Notes under the pieces: model-generated
Told to the model about the DNA's origin: nothing
Database searches by the model: none
The model's input: only the letters and a program-made list of their open reading frames with translations
Shown: one piece after another, positions 18,409-26,767 of the stretch
How positions within the stretch are numbered: position 1 is the first letter of the stretch
Layout of the letters: the number at the start of each line of letters is the position of its first letter
Program-made: the position numbers and the translations under genes
Assembly: GCA_039927815.1 (NCBI GenBank)
Contig: JBDSUJ010000034.1
Span: 8,520-72,519 of the forward strand
Direction: 5' to 3'
Source of the DNA: Croceibacterium_A sp039927815
GTDB taxonomy: Bacteria > Pseudomonadota > Alphaproteobacteria > Sphingomonadales > Sphingomonadaceae
DNA: 64,000 nt

Positions 18409-19292
18409 CGGGCCCTATTGCCCACGTCGGGCCCAACCTGCCGATGGACCTTCTGCGGGCAACCGGCCGTCACGCGGGCGCAATAGCGTTCGATCCCGAT
18501 CGTTCTACGCCGGTCGCAGACCAGTGGATGGAGACGAAGTTCGCCCCGTGGGCCAAAGTCATTCTCGAGGGGTGGGCAGCCGGCGAATACGACGAGCTGG
18601 CACAAGTTCTGTTCAGCCGGGCGGACGACAGCGCGCAGCGCTTATATTATTACGTATGCGAGCTGCAGCGGCGGGGACTCGTTGGTGGACCCGAGCCGCT
18701 GATCCTCGATATCGCGAAAGTTCCGCGTGCCAGCAGCATCGATCACACCGCGCATTGCGTGCGTCAATTGACCGTGCGGTTGGAGGTCGACGAGGACGTG
18801 CTGGTCACCGCGATCGAGACTTGCAATGCGGAGCGATCCGTTGCTGCCAGCGCGGTTGGGAGGCCGGTGTGCCTTCTCGCCGGCACTCCGCCGCCTGACG
18901 GACGGCTGCATGCTGCCATTCGTCAGGCCGGCTTCGTCCCGGTCGGGCGGACTTTGCTCGAAACCTGGAATCAGCTGGGTTCACCGGTCGACTTGACCAC
19001 TGGCGACGCCTGCGCCGCGTTGGCCCGCCAGATACACGGCGATCCGCAAGGGCCGCGGTCGTTTGCTGATCCCGGCGCCATGTTGAGCGGTGCATTATCC
19101 GCCACTGGCGCGACGGCTGTCATCCTGTGGCAGACGGAGGAAGACGAAGCGCAGGCCTGGCATCTGCCGGCTCAGAGAGCAGCCCTGTCCACCGCAGGCG
19201 TATCGGCTCTGGTCATGACCCGCCGCGACTGGCTCGGCCGCGATGCTGCGGCACACGAAATCACCGCGTTCCTCGGGGGAATTAAGGCATGA
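18405..19292 (+). CDS. 2-hydroxyacyl-CoA dehydratase/benzoyl-CoA reductase-like subunit, short and cysteine-poor
   Basis: 295 residues from the ATG at 18405 (ATGA overlap with dctM). The fold resembles HgdB/FldB/BcrC-type subunits: LPMDLLRATG near the N terminus (the family vPeElIxAaG), then FSRADDSAQRLYYYV (residues about 70-84), PLILDIAKVPR, IETCNAERS and AGTPPPDGRLHAAIRQAGF. Normal subunits are 370-430 residues and bind a [4Fe-4S] cluster through conserved Cys. Here the Cys expected near the PxELIxAxG motif and the Cys in the xxCDSxRRxY position are replaced (Asp74 stands in ADDSAQRLY). It pairs with the 429-residue subunit at 21370. Family assignment is good; catalytic competence is doubtful. 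Confidence 0.72.
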   Translation: MTGPIAHVGPNLPMDLLRATGRHAGAIAFDPDRSTPVADQWMETKFAPWAKVILEGWAAGEYDELAQVLFSRADDSAQRLYYYVCELQRRGLVGGPEPLILDIAKVPRASSIDHTAHCVRQLTVRLEVDEDVLVTAIETCNAERSVAASAVGRPVCLLAGTPPPDGRLHAAIRQAGFVPVGRTLLETWNQLGSPVDLTTGDACAALARQIHGDPQGPRSFADPGAMLSGALSATGATAVILWQTEEDEAQAWHLPAQRAALSTAGVSALVMTRRDWLGRDAAAHEITAFLGGIKA

Positions 19293-21373
19293 GCCTGCTC
19301 AAGGGCCATCGCGTCGCCATTGTCGGCGGGATGGCGAACCGGCCATTGGCGCGGTTCCTCGCTTCTCTTGGCGCGGAGCTGGGCGGCCCCGTCGAAGGGG
19401 CATCGTTTGTCATCGACGATCTCGGGCTGGAGGCGACCCGCGCCTTGCCAATCGCCGAATCCACGGTGCACGTGTCGGTCACACCATTTGGCTCGGGCGG
19501 GCCGCGCAGCCAGTGGCGGGGCAGCGAGCTGGTGGCTTCCGCCACCGGAGGCGCCCTTCGCGTCACCGGAGAGCCGGGTCGTCCGCCGGTCAAGGAAGCC
19601 GGTGATGCCTGCACGTTCCACGCCGACATGGTCGCCGCCGCCGGAGCGATGGCGGCGCATTACGCACGTGGCACCCACGGCCGGGGCCAGCATGTCGACG
19701 TATCGATCCAGCAGGTCGCCTTCAGCCGCAACACGAACGGCGTGCTTGTCTGGCAGTTCGACAAGCGGAAGCTCCATCGGGTGGGCGGCAAGCTGGCGTA
19801 CGGCAAGGCGACCATCCGCGCGATCTGGCGGCTCGCGGACGGGTGGTGCTTCCATTCGCTGATGACCGGGAGGCTAGGCGCGCCAGCGAACCGTGCGCTG
19901 GCGGAGTGGATGGACGAGGAGCCGGCGGAAAATCCGCTGCGCGGCGTCGATTGGCTGAGCTACAACCGCTCGACCCTGCCTGCCGAGACCCGCGCACAGT
20001 GGGAAGCGGCCATCGCCGCGTTTTTCGCCCGGCGCACCAAGCAAGACATCGCCGACGAAGGGCTGCGCCGCGGCATCAACGCCTGCGTGGTCAACGAGCC
20101 TGCCGATGTGCTCGCTGACGCCCATCTGGCAGCGCGCGGCTTCTTCGACACCGAGGACGGCCTGCCGCGGAGGTTTGCGGGGATTGTCGAAGGCGGGCAC
20201 GCGACGCCGCACGAAAGCCATGGCGGTTCCCGCCCGGGCCCCCTGGCAGGCGTGCGGGTACTCGACTTTGCTTGGGCGCTGGTGGGCTCGATCACGACCA
20301 AGACGCTCGGCGACCTGGGTGCCGACGTCGTCAAGATCGAGAGCCGCACCCGGCCCGACCTGTCGCGCATGGACGTGCAGGTTTCGGCCTCGCAGCATGG
20401 CGATTTTGATGACAAGCCATGGTTCGCGCACCTCAACTCGTCCAAGCGGAGCGTGACCCTGAATCTCAAGCAGCCGGCTGTCTGGGAGATCCTGCGGCCC
20501 CTGATCGAATGGGCCGATGTGGTGGTCGAGAACTTCTCCCCCGGGACGATGGCCAAGCTCGGGCTTGGATACGCAGACCTGCAGGCGATCAACCCGCAAA
20601 TCGTGATGGTCTCGGGCAGCGTCTACGGACAGACCGGCCCCCTGGCGCAGGAATGGGGCGTGGACGGTACCGGGGGCGCGCTGTCGGGCCGGACCTTCCT
20701 GACCGGTTACCCAGGCGGTGATCCGGTGATACCCGGCGCTGTGCCCTACGGCGATGTAATCGTACCGTTCGTGATGGCGGCTTGCGTCGCTGCCGCGTTG
20801 CAAACGCGCCGCGAAAGCGGGCAAAGCTGCCACATCGATGCGTCGATGTATGAAATCTGCGTCCAGCAGATGCGGCCCTATCTCGCCGCCGCGATGGCAG
20901 GGGAAAGCCCTCAGCGTGCCGGGAATGCCGATCCGGGCGTGTTCTTCCAGGACGTGTTCCCGGCTGCGGGCGAGGATCGCTGGGTCGCGATCAGTGTTGC
21001 GGATGAGCCCGAGTTGGAACGGCTGAAAACCGTGACGGGCAGCGACATCGCGGGCTGGACCGCGACCCGTGACGACCACGCAATCGCGGATCAGTTGCAG
21101 GCCCTCGGGTTCGCCGCGGGGGTCGTGCAGGATTGCGAAGACATGATCGAGCGCGATCCGCAACTGACCGAGCGCGGGTCGCTGGTCGAACTCGACCATC
21201 CCGTGCTGGGTCCGTTCGGGCATATCGCCACCCCGATCCGCTTTTCGCGCGACGTCCCACAGCCGTACCGTGCTCCGCGCATGGGTGAGCACGGGCGCGA
21301 AGTTGCCGCGGAACTGTGCAACCTTGACGACGCGCGGATCGATGAACTGCAGCAATTGGGAGTGTTCGAGTGA
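19289..21373 (+). CDS. Double-length family III CoA-transferase (CaiB/BaiF)
   Basis: 694 residues made of two CoA-transferase III domains: about 1-315 and 316-694. The second opens with the usual LAGVRVLDFAWALVGS, then GADVVKIESRTRPD and VVVENFSPGTMAKLGLGY. Each half keeps the family aspartate that forms the acyl and CoA intermediates: D106 in KEAGDACTFHADM and D489 in VPYGDVIVPFVM. DVSIQQVAF and DASMYEICV mark the end of each core. Such enzymes move CoA between acids. It is placed between the two dehydratase-like genes with 4-base overlaps on both sides, as FldA/HadA transferases are near FldBC/HadBC. Confidence 0.88.
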   Translation: MSLLKGHRVAIVGGMANRPLARFLASLGAELGGPVEGASFVIDDLGLEATRALPIAESTVHVSVTPFGSGGPRSQWRGSELVASATGGALRVTGEPGRPPVKEAGDACTFHADMVAAAGAMAAHYARGTHGRGQHVDVSIQQVAFSRNTNGVLVWQFDKRKLHRVGGKLAYGKATIRAIWRLADGWCFHSLMTGRLGAPANRALAEWMDEEPAENPLRGVDWLSYNRSTLPAETRAQWEAAIAAFFARRTKQDIADEGLRRGINACVVNEPADVLADAHLAARGFFDTEDGLPRRFAGIVEGGHATPHESHGGSRPGPLAGVRVLDFAWALVGSITTKTLGDLGADVVKIESRTRPDLSRMDVQVSASQHGDFDDKPWFAHLNSSKRSVTLNLKQPAVWEILRPLIEWADVVVENFSPGTMAKLGLGYADLQAINPQIVMVSGSVYGQTGPLAQEWGVDGTGGALSGRTFLTGYPGGDPVIPGAVPYGDVIVPFVMAACVAAALQTRRESGQSCHIDASMYEICVQQMRPYLAAAMAGESPQRAGNADPGVFFQDVFPAAGEDRWVAISVADEPELERLKTVTGSDIAGWTATRDDHAIADQLQALGFAAGVVQDCEDMIERDPQLTERGSLVELDHPVLGPFGHIATPIRFSRDVPQPYRAPRMGEHGREVAAELCNLDDARIDELQQLGVFE

Positions 21374-22659
21374 GCGCACCACTATCGGGCGTGCGAAGCC
21401 GCAAGACGCTTACTTGCACCGCCGAAGCGACGGCATTTCAGAAGGCATTCGGTCAAGACCTCAAGCGGCAGGTGGTCGATGAGGGCGAACCTTTCGTCAT
21501 TGCCCAGGCCGACACGCCGCACGAAATCTTCCATGCCATGGATATCCCGGTGATCTCCAACCAGTGGTGGTCCGCGTACATTTCGGCCAAGCAGCTTTCG
21601 GGGCGCTACTTCGATGCGATGGCGCAAGCCGGCTACCCGGCCAACAGCTGCAAGTACTGCTCGCTGGGCCTCGCCTGCACGATCGCCAATGATCCGACGA
21701 CTGCGCCTTGGGGCGGCCTCCCCACTCCCACCGCGATCGTGGCGCGGCTAACGTGCGATTGCATCCAGCACGTCTTCACCCAGTGGGCAGCCGCCATGGG
21801 CACCGACTTCTTCGCAATGGAAGCGCCAGCGTGGGAAACCAAGACGCTTGATTGGTACACTCGCTCGAGCACCGAATGGGAAAGCCTCTATCAGCCCGAC
21901 CGCATCAACCTGATGGTTCAGGAGATGGGGGATTTGATCACCTTGCTAGAACGCAAGACCGACCGCCGCTTCGACCGCGCCAAACTGGACGCGTTGATGC
22001 AGCGTATCGACGTGCAGGAGCGGGCACTGTGGGAAGCCGCCCGCGCGATCGGCGAAGCGCGTCCATGCCCGGTTTCGATCGCCGAGCAGATGCCCAATAC
22101 GATGATCCCCCAGTGGCATCGGGGCTCAGACTGGGCGGTTGCGCATTCCGAGAAGTTCCGCGACGAGGTCCAGCAGCGGATCGACCAGGGCCTCGGCGCG
22201 GCGAGCCATGAGCGGTTGCGGCTGATGTGGATCGGGGCCGGGGTGTGGCACGACCCGGGGTTCTATCAGGCGCTTGAAGAGAGCCTGGGAGCTGTCTTCG
22301 TCTGGTCCATGTACCTACCCTTCGCCGGGCCCCAGTACATTCGTGAGACGCACGGGCGGACGATGGACGCGCTGGCCAGCCGGATCTGCTCGATCAACGA
22401 AGTGCTGCACCTCCCGCCGTGGATGAATGGCTGGATGGTCAGCGAGGCCAAACGCTGCGAACTCGACGCCGCCGTCATGCTCCTGCCGCCCGACAACCGG
22501 TTGTCGCAATCGGGTACCAAGCTGACGGCGCTGGCGCTCGAGGAAGCGGGCGTGCCGGTGCTCATGATCGATGCCGACATGGTCGATGCCAAGATCTGGG
22601 ACCACGCCAAGATGGTGGGCCTGGTCGCGCAGTTCCTCGAGCAGCGGGGGCTGACGTGA
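21370..22659 (+). CDS. 2-hydroxyacyl-CoA dehydratase/benzoyl-CoA reductase-like subunit, long
   Basis: 429 residues from a GTG start in a GTGA overlap. HgdB/BcrB-type features: DTPHEIFHAMDIPVISNQWW (residues about 48-67), Cys-rich NSCKYCSLGLAC (C94, C97, C103), RLTCDCIQHVF (C129, C131), and the C-terminal EEAGVPVLMIDADMVDAK typical of the family. The family uses a [4Fe-4S] cluster and ATP-driven single-electron activation to dehydrate 2-hydroxyacyl-CoA or reduce aromatic CoA esters. The usual late Cys seems absent (PPDNRLSQSG in its place), while extra Cys occur near position 100. It probably forms a heterodimer with the 18405 product. Confidence 0.8.
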   Translation: MSAPLSGVRSRKTLTCTAEATAFQKAFGQDLKRQVVDEGEPFVIAQADTPHEIFHAMDIPVISNQWWSAYISAKQLSGRYFDAMAQAGYPANSCKYCSLGLACTIANDPTTAPWGGLPTPTAIVARLTCDCIQHVFTQWAAAMGTDFFAMEAPAWETKTLDWYTRSSTEWESLYQPDRINLMVQEMGDLITLLERKTDRRFDRAKLDALMQRIDVQERALWEAARAIGEARPCPVSIAEQMPNTMIPQWHRGSDWAVAHSEKFRDEVQQRIDQGLGAASHERLRLMWIGAGVWHDPGFYQALEESLGAVFVWSMYLPFAGPQYIRETHGRTMDALASRICSINEVLHLPPWMNGWMVSEAKRCELDAAVMLLPPDNRLSQSGTKLTALALEEAGVPVLMIDADMVDAKIWDHAKMVGLVAQFLEQRGLT

Positions 22660-23696
22660 CGCCCGTGCGATCCCTCGCCCTGCTCGTGGCGGTGCTCCTG
22701 GGAGCATGCACGCGGCCGATTCCGCCGGGCGTTACCGAGCTGACCTACGCCACCCCCTACGCACCGACCCACCCATTCAGCCGCGCCGACCAGCGGTGGA
22801 TCGACCACATTGAGTTAGCGTCGGGTGGATCGCTCAAGATCGTGCCGATGTGGTCTGGCGCGCTGTTGTCATCGGATATGTCGCTTGAGGAGCTGCGCCA
22901 CGGCGTGGCCGATATCGGCTTGGTCACACCGATCTATACCCGCGGCGGGACGCATCTCGTACGCATCCAGTCGGGGTTCTACAGCGGCGCGGACTCGATC
23001 GCTTCCCAAGTGGCGCTCTACGGTTGCCTCGAGCGTTCTGTGCCGGAACTGTCACGCGAGTTGCACGGGCTGCATGTGCTGGCGGTGCAGGGCGGGCTTC
23101 TGCCCGGGATCGTCACCAGCAAGCGACCGGTGAAGTCGTTGGCCGATCTGAAAGGCTTGCGGATCCGTGCCCCAACCGAATTGCTTACCGTCCTGCGCGG
23201 CCTTGGCGCCGATCCAGTCAACATGCCGATGGGCGACGTCTATTCCGCGCTGGCGCGGGGCGTCATCGACGGCGTGATTGCCCCGATCGACACGTTTCGC
23301 GCGCTCCATTTCGACGAGGTGGGTCATTACTACGCGACGCTCTCCGTGCCCCGGGGCGCCTACCCTTCGCGCGCGATCGGCGATGCCGCATGGGCCCGGC
23401 TGACCCCTGTGCAACAGCAACTATTATTGCAGTCGCGGTCCGTGTGGGAGGCAGACTTGCGCGATGAGATAGAGAAGGGCGCGGTGACCGGGGCTGCGGC
23501 CGCCAAAAAGTCAGGAGTGCGGATCGTCGACTTCGCCCCGGCCGAGCAAGCGCGGTTCGACGCGCTGTACCTGGCCGACGCGCAAACCAACGCGCGGGCG
23601 CTCGCGGCCTTCGGCATCGACGGGCTCGACGCCTTCCGCAAGGCGCGCGCGAGCGTCCGCACCAGAGACCATATTCAATGCAGAGGGGCCGCGTGA
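22656..23696 (+). CDS. dctP: TRAP transporter substrate-binding lipoprotein (DctP type)
   Basis: 346 residues from the GTG at 22656 (GTGA overlap). The N terminus VTPVRSLALLVAVLLGAC is a lipoprotein signal with the lipobox Cys at residue 18. DctP features: ITYATPYAPTHPFS-like ELTYATPYAPTHPFS, WSGALLSSDMSLEELRHGVA, DIGLVTPIYT, SLADLKGLRIRAP and VNMPMGDVYSALARGVIDGV. It captures the TRAP substrate in the periplasm. Unusually, it lies four genes downstream of dctM, separated by the CoA-transferase/dehydratase genes. That separation ties import and CoA chemistry into one operon. Confidence 0.9.
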   Translation: MTPVRSLALLVAVLLGACTRPIPPGVTELTYATPYAPTHPFSRADQRWIDHIELASGGSLKIVPMWSGALLSSDMSLEELRHGVADIGLVTPIYTRGGTHLVRIQSGFYSGADSIASQVALYGCLERSVPELSRELHGLHVLAVQGGLLPGIVTSKRPVKSLADLKGLRIRAPTELLTVLRGLGADPVNMPMGDVYSALARGVIDGVIAPIDTFRALHFDEVGHYYATLSVPRGAYPSRAIGDAAWARLTPVQQQLLLQSRSVWEADLRDEIEKGAVTGAAAAKKSGVRIVDFAPAEQARFDALYLADAQTNARALAAFGIDGLDAFRKARASVRTRDHIQCRGAA

Positions 23697-24895
23697 ACCA
23701 GCCACTGACGGGTATCCGGGTGGCTGATTTCAGCCATGTCATGGCCGGGCCTTTCGCCTCTCATCTGCTACGGCTGATGGGTGCGGAAGTCATCAAGATC
23801 GAACCCAAGAGCGGCGATCAATTCCGCGACTATAGTCCCGATCCCGGCTTTGCCGGCATGAGCCCGCCCTTTATCGCGGCCAATGTCGGGAAGAAGTCGA
23901 TCGCGCTCGACCTCAAGGATCCGAACGAAAACGCGATTGCCCGCTCGATCGTCGAGCGCAGCGACGTGTTGATCGAAAATTTCCGGCCCGGGGTCATGGC
24001 TCGCCTCGGTCTTTGCTACGAAAAGGTCCAGCAGACGAACCCCGGGATCATTTATTGCTCGGTCTCGGGTTACGGCCAGAACAGCCCTCAGCGCGATTGG
24101 CCGGCCATCGACAATATCGTTCAGGCCACCGCGGGCATGATGATGCTGAGCGGCGGAGAGGGCGAACCGCCGGTGCGCGTCGGCTTCCCGATCGTCGACA
24201 CGCTGGCCGGGCAGACCGCCGCGCTCGCGATTCTGGGTGCCATCGTCCAGCGCCAGGCGACGGGGCAGGGGGCGCAGATCGATGTCTCGATGTTCGATGC
24301 CACGCTCGCGTTCATGACGTCGGCCATCACGCCCTATCTGGTGACCGGTCGCGCCATGAAGCGGATGGGCAATACCGGCTATAGCGGGTTGCCAACGGCC
24401 TCGCTGTTCACGTGCCGCGACGGGCGCCAGATCTCGCTCGGGATCGTGCAGGACAACCAGTTCGCCGCCTTCGCCAAGCGTGTCGGCCGGGAGGACTGGC
24501 TGACCGACGAACGCTTCAGCACGCCGACGGCGCGTCGAGCAAATTTCGATGCCGTTCACGCCGAACTGGCGACGACGTTCGCCCAGCGCGACGCGGCGCA
24601 ATGGGAAGCCGAATTGAGCGCCAACGGAATCCCGTGCGGCATGATCCGCACGGTCAACGAAGCCGTCGATCTGGCGAGCGAGGCAGGCCTCCTGCACGTG
24701 GCTATCCCGGGCATTCCTCAGATTGGCACCCTGGCCATTCCCAATGCCGGCTTCCAGATGAAGCCGGGCTCGCCCGGAACCGCCGAACCGCCGCCCCGGC
24801 TCGACGAGCACCGCGAGGAGATTCTCGAATGGCTCGCGCACGATCCCGGAGATAAAGGTAAGGGCGTCAAAACCGGCGGTGGAGAGGCAAAATGA
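23693..24895 (+). CDS. Family III CoA-transferase (CaiB/BaiF), single domain
   Basis: 400 residues. I choose the GTG at 23693 (GTGA overlap, AGAGGGG upstream) over the ATG at 23678. Full family length: LTGIRVADFSHVMAGPFASH, GAEVIKIEP, VLIENFRPGVMARLGL, YCSVSGYGQ, and the catalytic Asp at residue 169 in VGFPIVDTLAGQTA, the same number as in formyl-CoA transferase. IDVSMFDATLAF and GIPCGMIRTVNEA follow. It likely activates an imported acid to its CoA ester using another acyl-CoA. Next to the double transferase, it may act on a second acid of the same route. Confidence 0.92.
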   Translation: MNQPLTGIRVADFSHVMAGPFASHLLRLMGAEVIKIEPKSGDQFRDYSPDPGFAGMSPPFIAANVGKKSIALDLKDPNENAIARSIVERSDVLIENFRPGVMARLGLCYEKVQQTNPGIIYCSVSGYGQNSPQRDWPAIDNIVQATAGMMMLSGGEGEPPVRVGFPIVDTLAGQTAALAILGAIVQRQATGQGAQIDVSMFDATLAFMTSAITPYLVTGRAMKRMGNTGYSGLPTASLFTCRDGRQISLGIVQDNQFAAFAKRVGREDWLTDERFSTPTARRANFDAVHAELATTFAQRDAAQWEAELSANGIPCGMIRTVNEAVDLASEAGLLHVAIPGIPQIGTLAIPNAGFQMKPGSPGTAEPPPRLDEHREEILEWLAHDPGDKGKGVKTGGGEAK

Positions 24896-25878
24896 AAAAA
24901 AGCATACGTTGCACGGCCATGACGGGCTTGATCGCGCTGGCCGTCCAGGCCGCGGCACAACAGCCGCCGTCGCCTGCTCCAGGAGGGGCCGACCTGGCCC
25001 GGGCGATGGAACAAGCCAACAAGCTGCCCGACACCCCCGGCGATGGCCCTTACCCCGCGGTGATGGAGCTCGATCCTGGCTTGCCCAATCACGTGGTCTA
25101 TCGTCCGGCAGACCTCAAGCCTTTCGCAGGGGGCAAGCTGGGCGTTTTCGCATGGGGCAATGGCGGTTGCGCGGACGACGGCGCCAGCCAGCGCCAGCAC
25201 CTCGCCGAGATAGCCTCGTACGGCTACCTCGTCGTCGCGCCTGGCGCGTGGCGCAGCGGACCCAATGCCAAAGTTGCCCGCCAACCAGCCCGCGCCGCTC
25301 CGGCTGGCGAGCGCTTGCCGCCACCCGCGACGAGCGCGGCAGACGTCAAGCAGGGCCTCGATTTCGCGCTGGCCGAGAACGCTCGCCGGGGTAGCAAATA
25401 CGCCAACCTGATCGACAAGCGCGCGGTTGCGGTAGGCGGGTTCAGCTGCGGCGGGCTCCAGGCCATCTCACTTGCGGCCGATCCACGGATCGGCACGGTA
25501 GTGGTCCAGAACAGCGGCGTATTCAACGATGCCAGCGAGTCGATCGGCGGCATGAAGGTGTCGAAGGACGTCTTGAAAAACTTCCGTACTCCGGTGCTCT
25601 ACCTGCTCGGCGGCCCGACCGATATCGCCTACGCCAACGGCAGCGATGACGTAAAGCGTATCACCAACGTGCCGCTGGCGTTCGTCAATCTGCCGTTTGG
25701 CCACGGCGGAACTTACGCGCGCCCGATGGGCGGCACGGCGGCCGGGATCGTGGTCGACTGGCTCGAGTGGCGCCTGCGTCACAATGCCAGCGCCGGGCGC
25801 AGCTTTATCGGAGCGAACTGTCGGCTATGCGTAAATCCCGAGACCAAGATTGAACAAAAGAACTTCCCCGCTCAATAG
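24892..25878 (+). CDS. Secreted alpha/beta hydrolase, possible esterase
   Basis: 328 residues, ATGA overlap with the CoA-transferase. Signal peptide about 1-22 (ending VQAAAQ). The alpha/beta-hydrolase pattern includes GVFAWGNGGCADDG (oxyanion loop region), YGYLVVAPGAW and the nucleophile elbow VGGFSCGG with Ser185. The acid and His are probably in LLGGPTDIAYANG and LPFGHGGTY. No closer family can be named. It is the last gene of the 11039-25878 operon and ends 5 bases from the convergent LuxR gene. A role in cleaving an extracellular ester of the pathway substrate is plausible. Confidence 0.8.
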   Translation: MKKSIRCTAMTGLIALAVQAAAQQPPSPAPGGADLARAMEQANKLPDTPGDGPYPAVMELDPGLPNHVVYRPADLKPFAGGKLGVFAWGNGGCADDGASQRQHLAEIASYGYLVVAPGAWRSGPNAKVARQPARAAPAGERLPPPATSAADVKQGLDFALAENARRGSKYANLIDKRAVAVGGFSCGGLQAISLAADPRIGTVVVQNSGVFNDASESIGGMKVSKDVLKNFRTPVLYLLGGPTDIAYANGSDDVKRITNVPLAFVNLPFGHGGTYARPMGGTAAGIVVDWLEWRLRHNASAGRSFIGANCRLCVNPETKIEQKNFPAQ

Positions 25879-25883
25879 GTCAC

Positions 25884-26660
25884 TTAGTTTGTGACCAGCG
25901 GCAGCAGTTCGATTGCGTTGGAAATACCTAGCCGGCGGTAAGCGCGTTGGCGAAACGTCACCACCGAGGTTTTGGCGATCCCGAGCCGCGAGGCCGTCGC
26001 CGCCACGCTCAGACCGCAGGCGGCGCAAGCGCAAACCTCGCGCTCGCGCGAAGTCAGCGCGGGCCAGCGTCCGGCAAAGCGGTGGGCGAGTTGGGCAGGT
26101 GTCAGCGCAGGTCCGTGTGCCGGCAATGGTCGCGCCAACGCCAGCATCGGCAGCGCCAACCGGGCAATCGCGGTGACCGCCTCCAGTTCGCGTTCGGACA
26201 ACCTGCCATGGCTCGCGTGCCGGGCGACATTGAGGCCCGTCCAGCCGTCCTTGCCGCGCAGGACGACTGAGATCCGCTCCACGATCCCGGGCTCCTCGAA
26301 GAACCGGCGCCTGAAGCCGGTCGATCCGATGTCAGCCGGACGGACCCGTTGCACCGCGACATCGCCCGTGCGGGGGGCCGCTCGGTACAGATCAGCGATC
26401 GGATCGAGTTGCTTGTAATGCAAGCTATAGTCGGGGAGCAGATCGGCAATGCGCTGCTCACAATGAAAGTAGTGCAGGGCGTCCTGGCCGCTAGCTGCCT
26501 CGAACAAGTACAGCCGGCGCGTTCCCGAGGTGAGGCTGTCGATGCCGTCGCGGACAGCGCCGCCGAAGTCCTCGCTGCCGATCGCGCCGATTAGCGCTTC
26601 ATAAGCCGGTCCGATCGTGGGGGGCAGGCGCCAATCGGTCACGCACCAGATATCTGTCAT
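25884..26660 (-). CDS. LuxR-family transcriptional regulator
   Basis: 258 residues from the ATG at 26660; an ATG at 26675 adds five residues. A long N-terminal region with no recognisable receiver domain (no Asp pocket) may bind a ligand, as in autoinducer-binding-like regulators. The C-terminal helix-turn-helix (about 195-255) has PALTSREREVCACAACGLSV, AATASRLGIAKTSVVTFRQR and AYRRLGISNAIELL, a standard LuxR DNA-binding domain. It is divergent from the BKACE gene and probably controls that gene and the MFS gene after it. Confidence 0.87.
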   Translation of the reverse strand: MTDIWCVTDWRLPPTIGPAYEALIGAIGSEDFGGAVRDGIDSLTSGTRRLYLFEAASGQDALHYFHCEQRIADLLPDYSLHYKQLDPIADLYRAAPRTGDVAVQRVRPADIGSTGFRRRFFEEPGIVERISVVLRGKDGWTGLNVARHASHGRLSERELEAVTAIARLALPMLALARPLPAHGPALTPAQLAHRFAGRWPALTSREREVCACAACGLSVAATASRLGIAKTSVVTFRQRAYRRLGISNAIELLPLVTN

Positions 26661-26767
26661 CGACTCTCCCCGCATGTCCCGTCGGCATCATGCCTTGTCG
26701 TCTCCCCAGAGGACAGACCTTGAATGCTCGCGGCATTACTCGGAGCGAAAACCAAAGGGAAAAGTCG

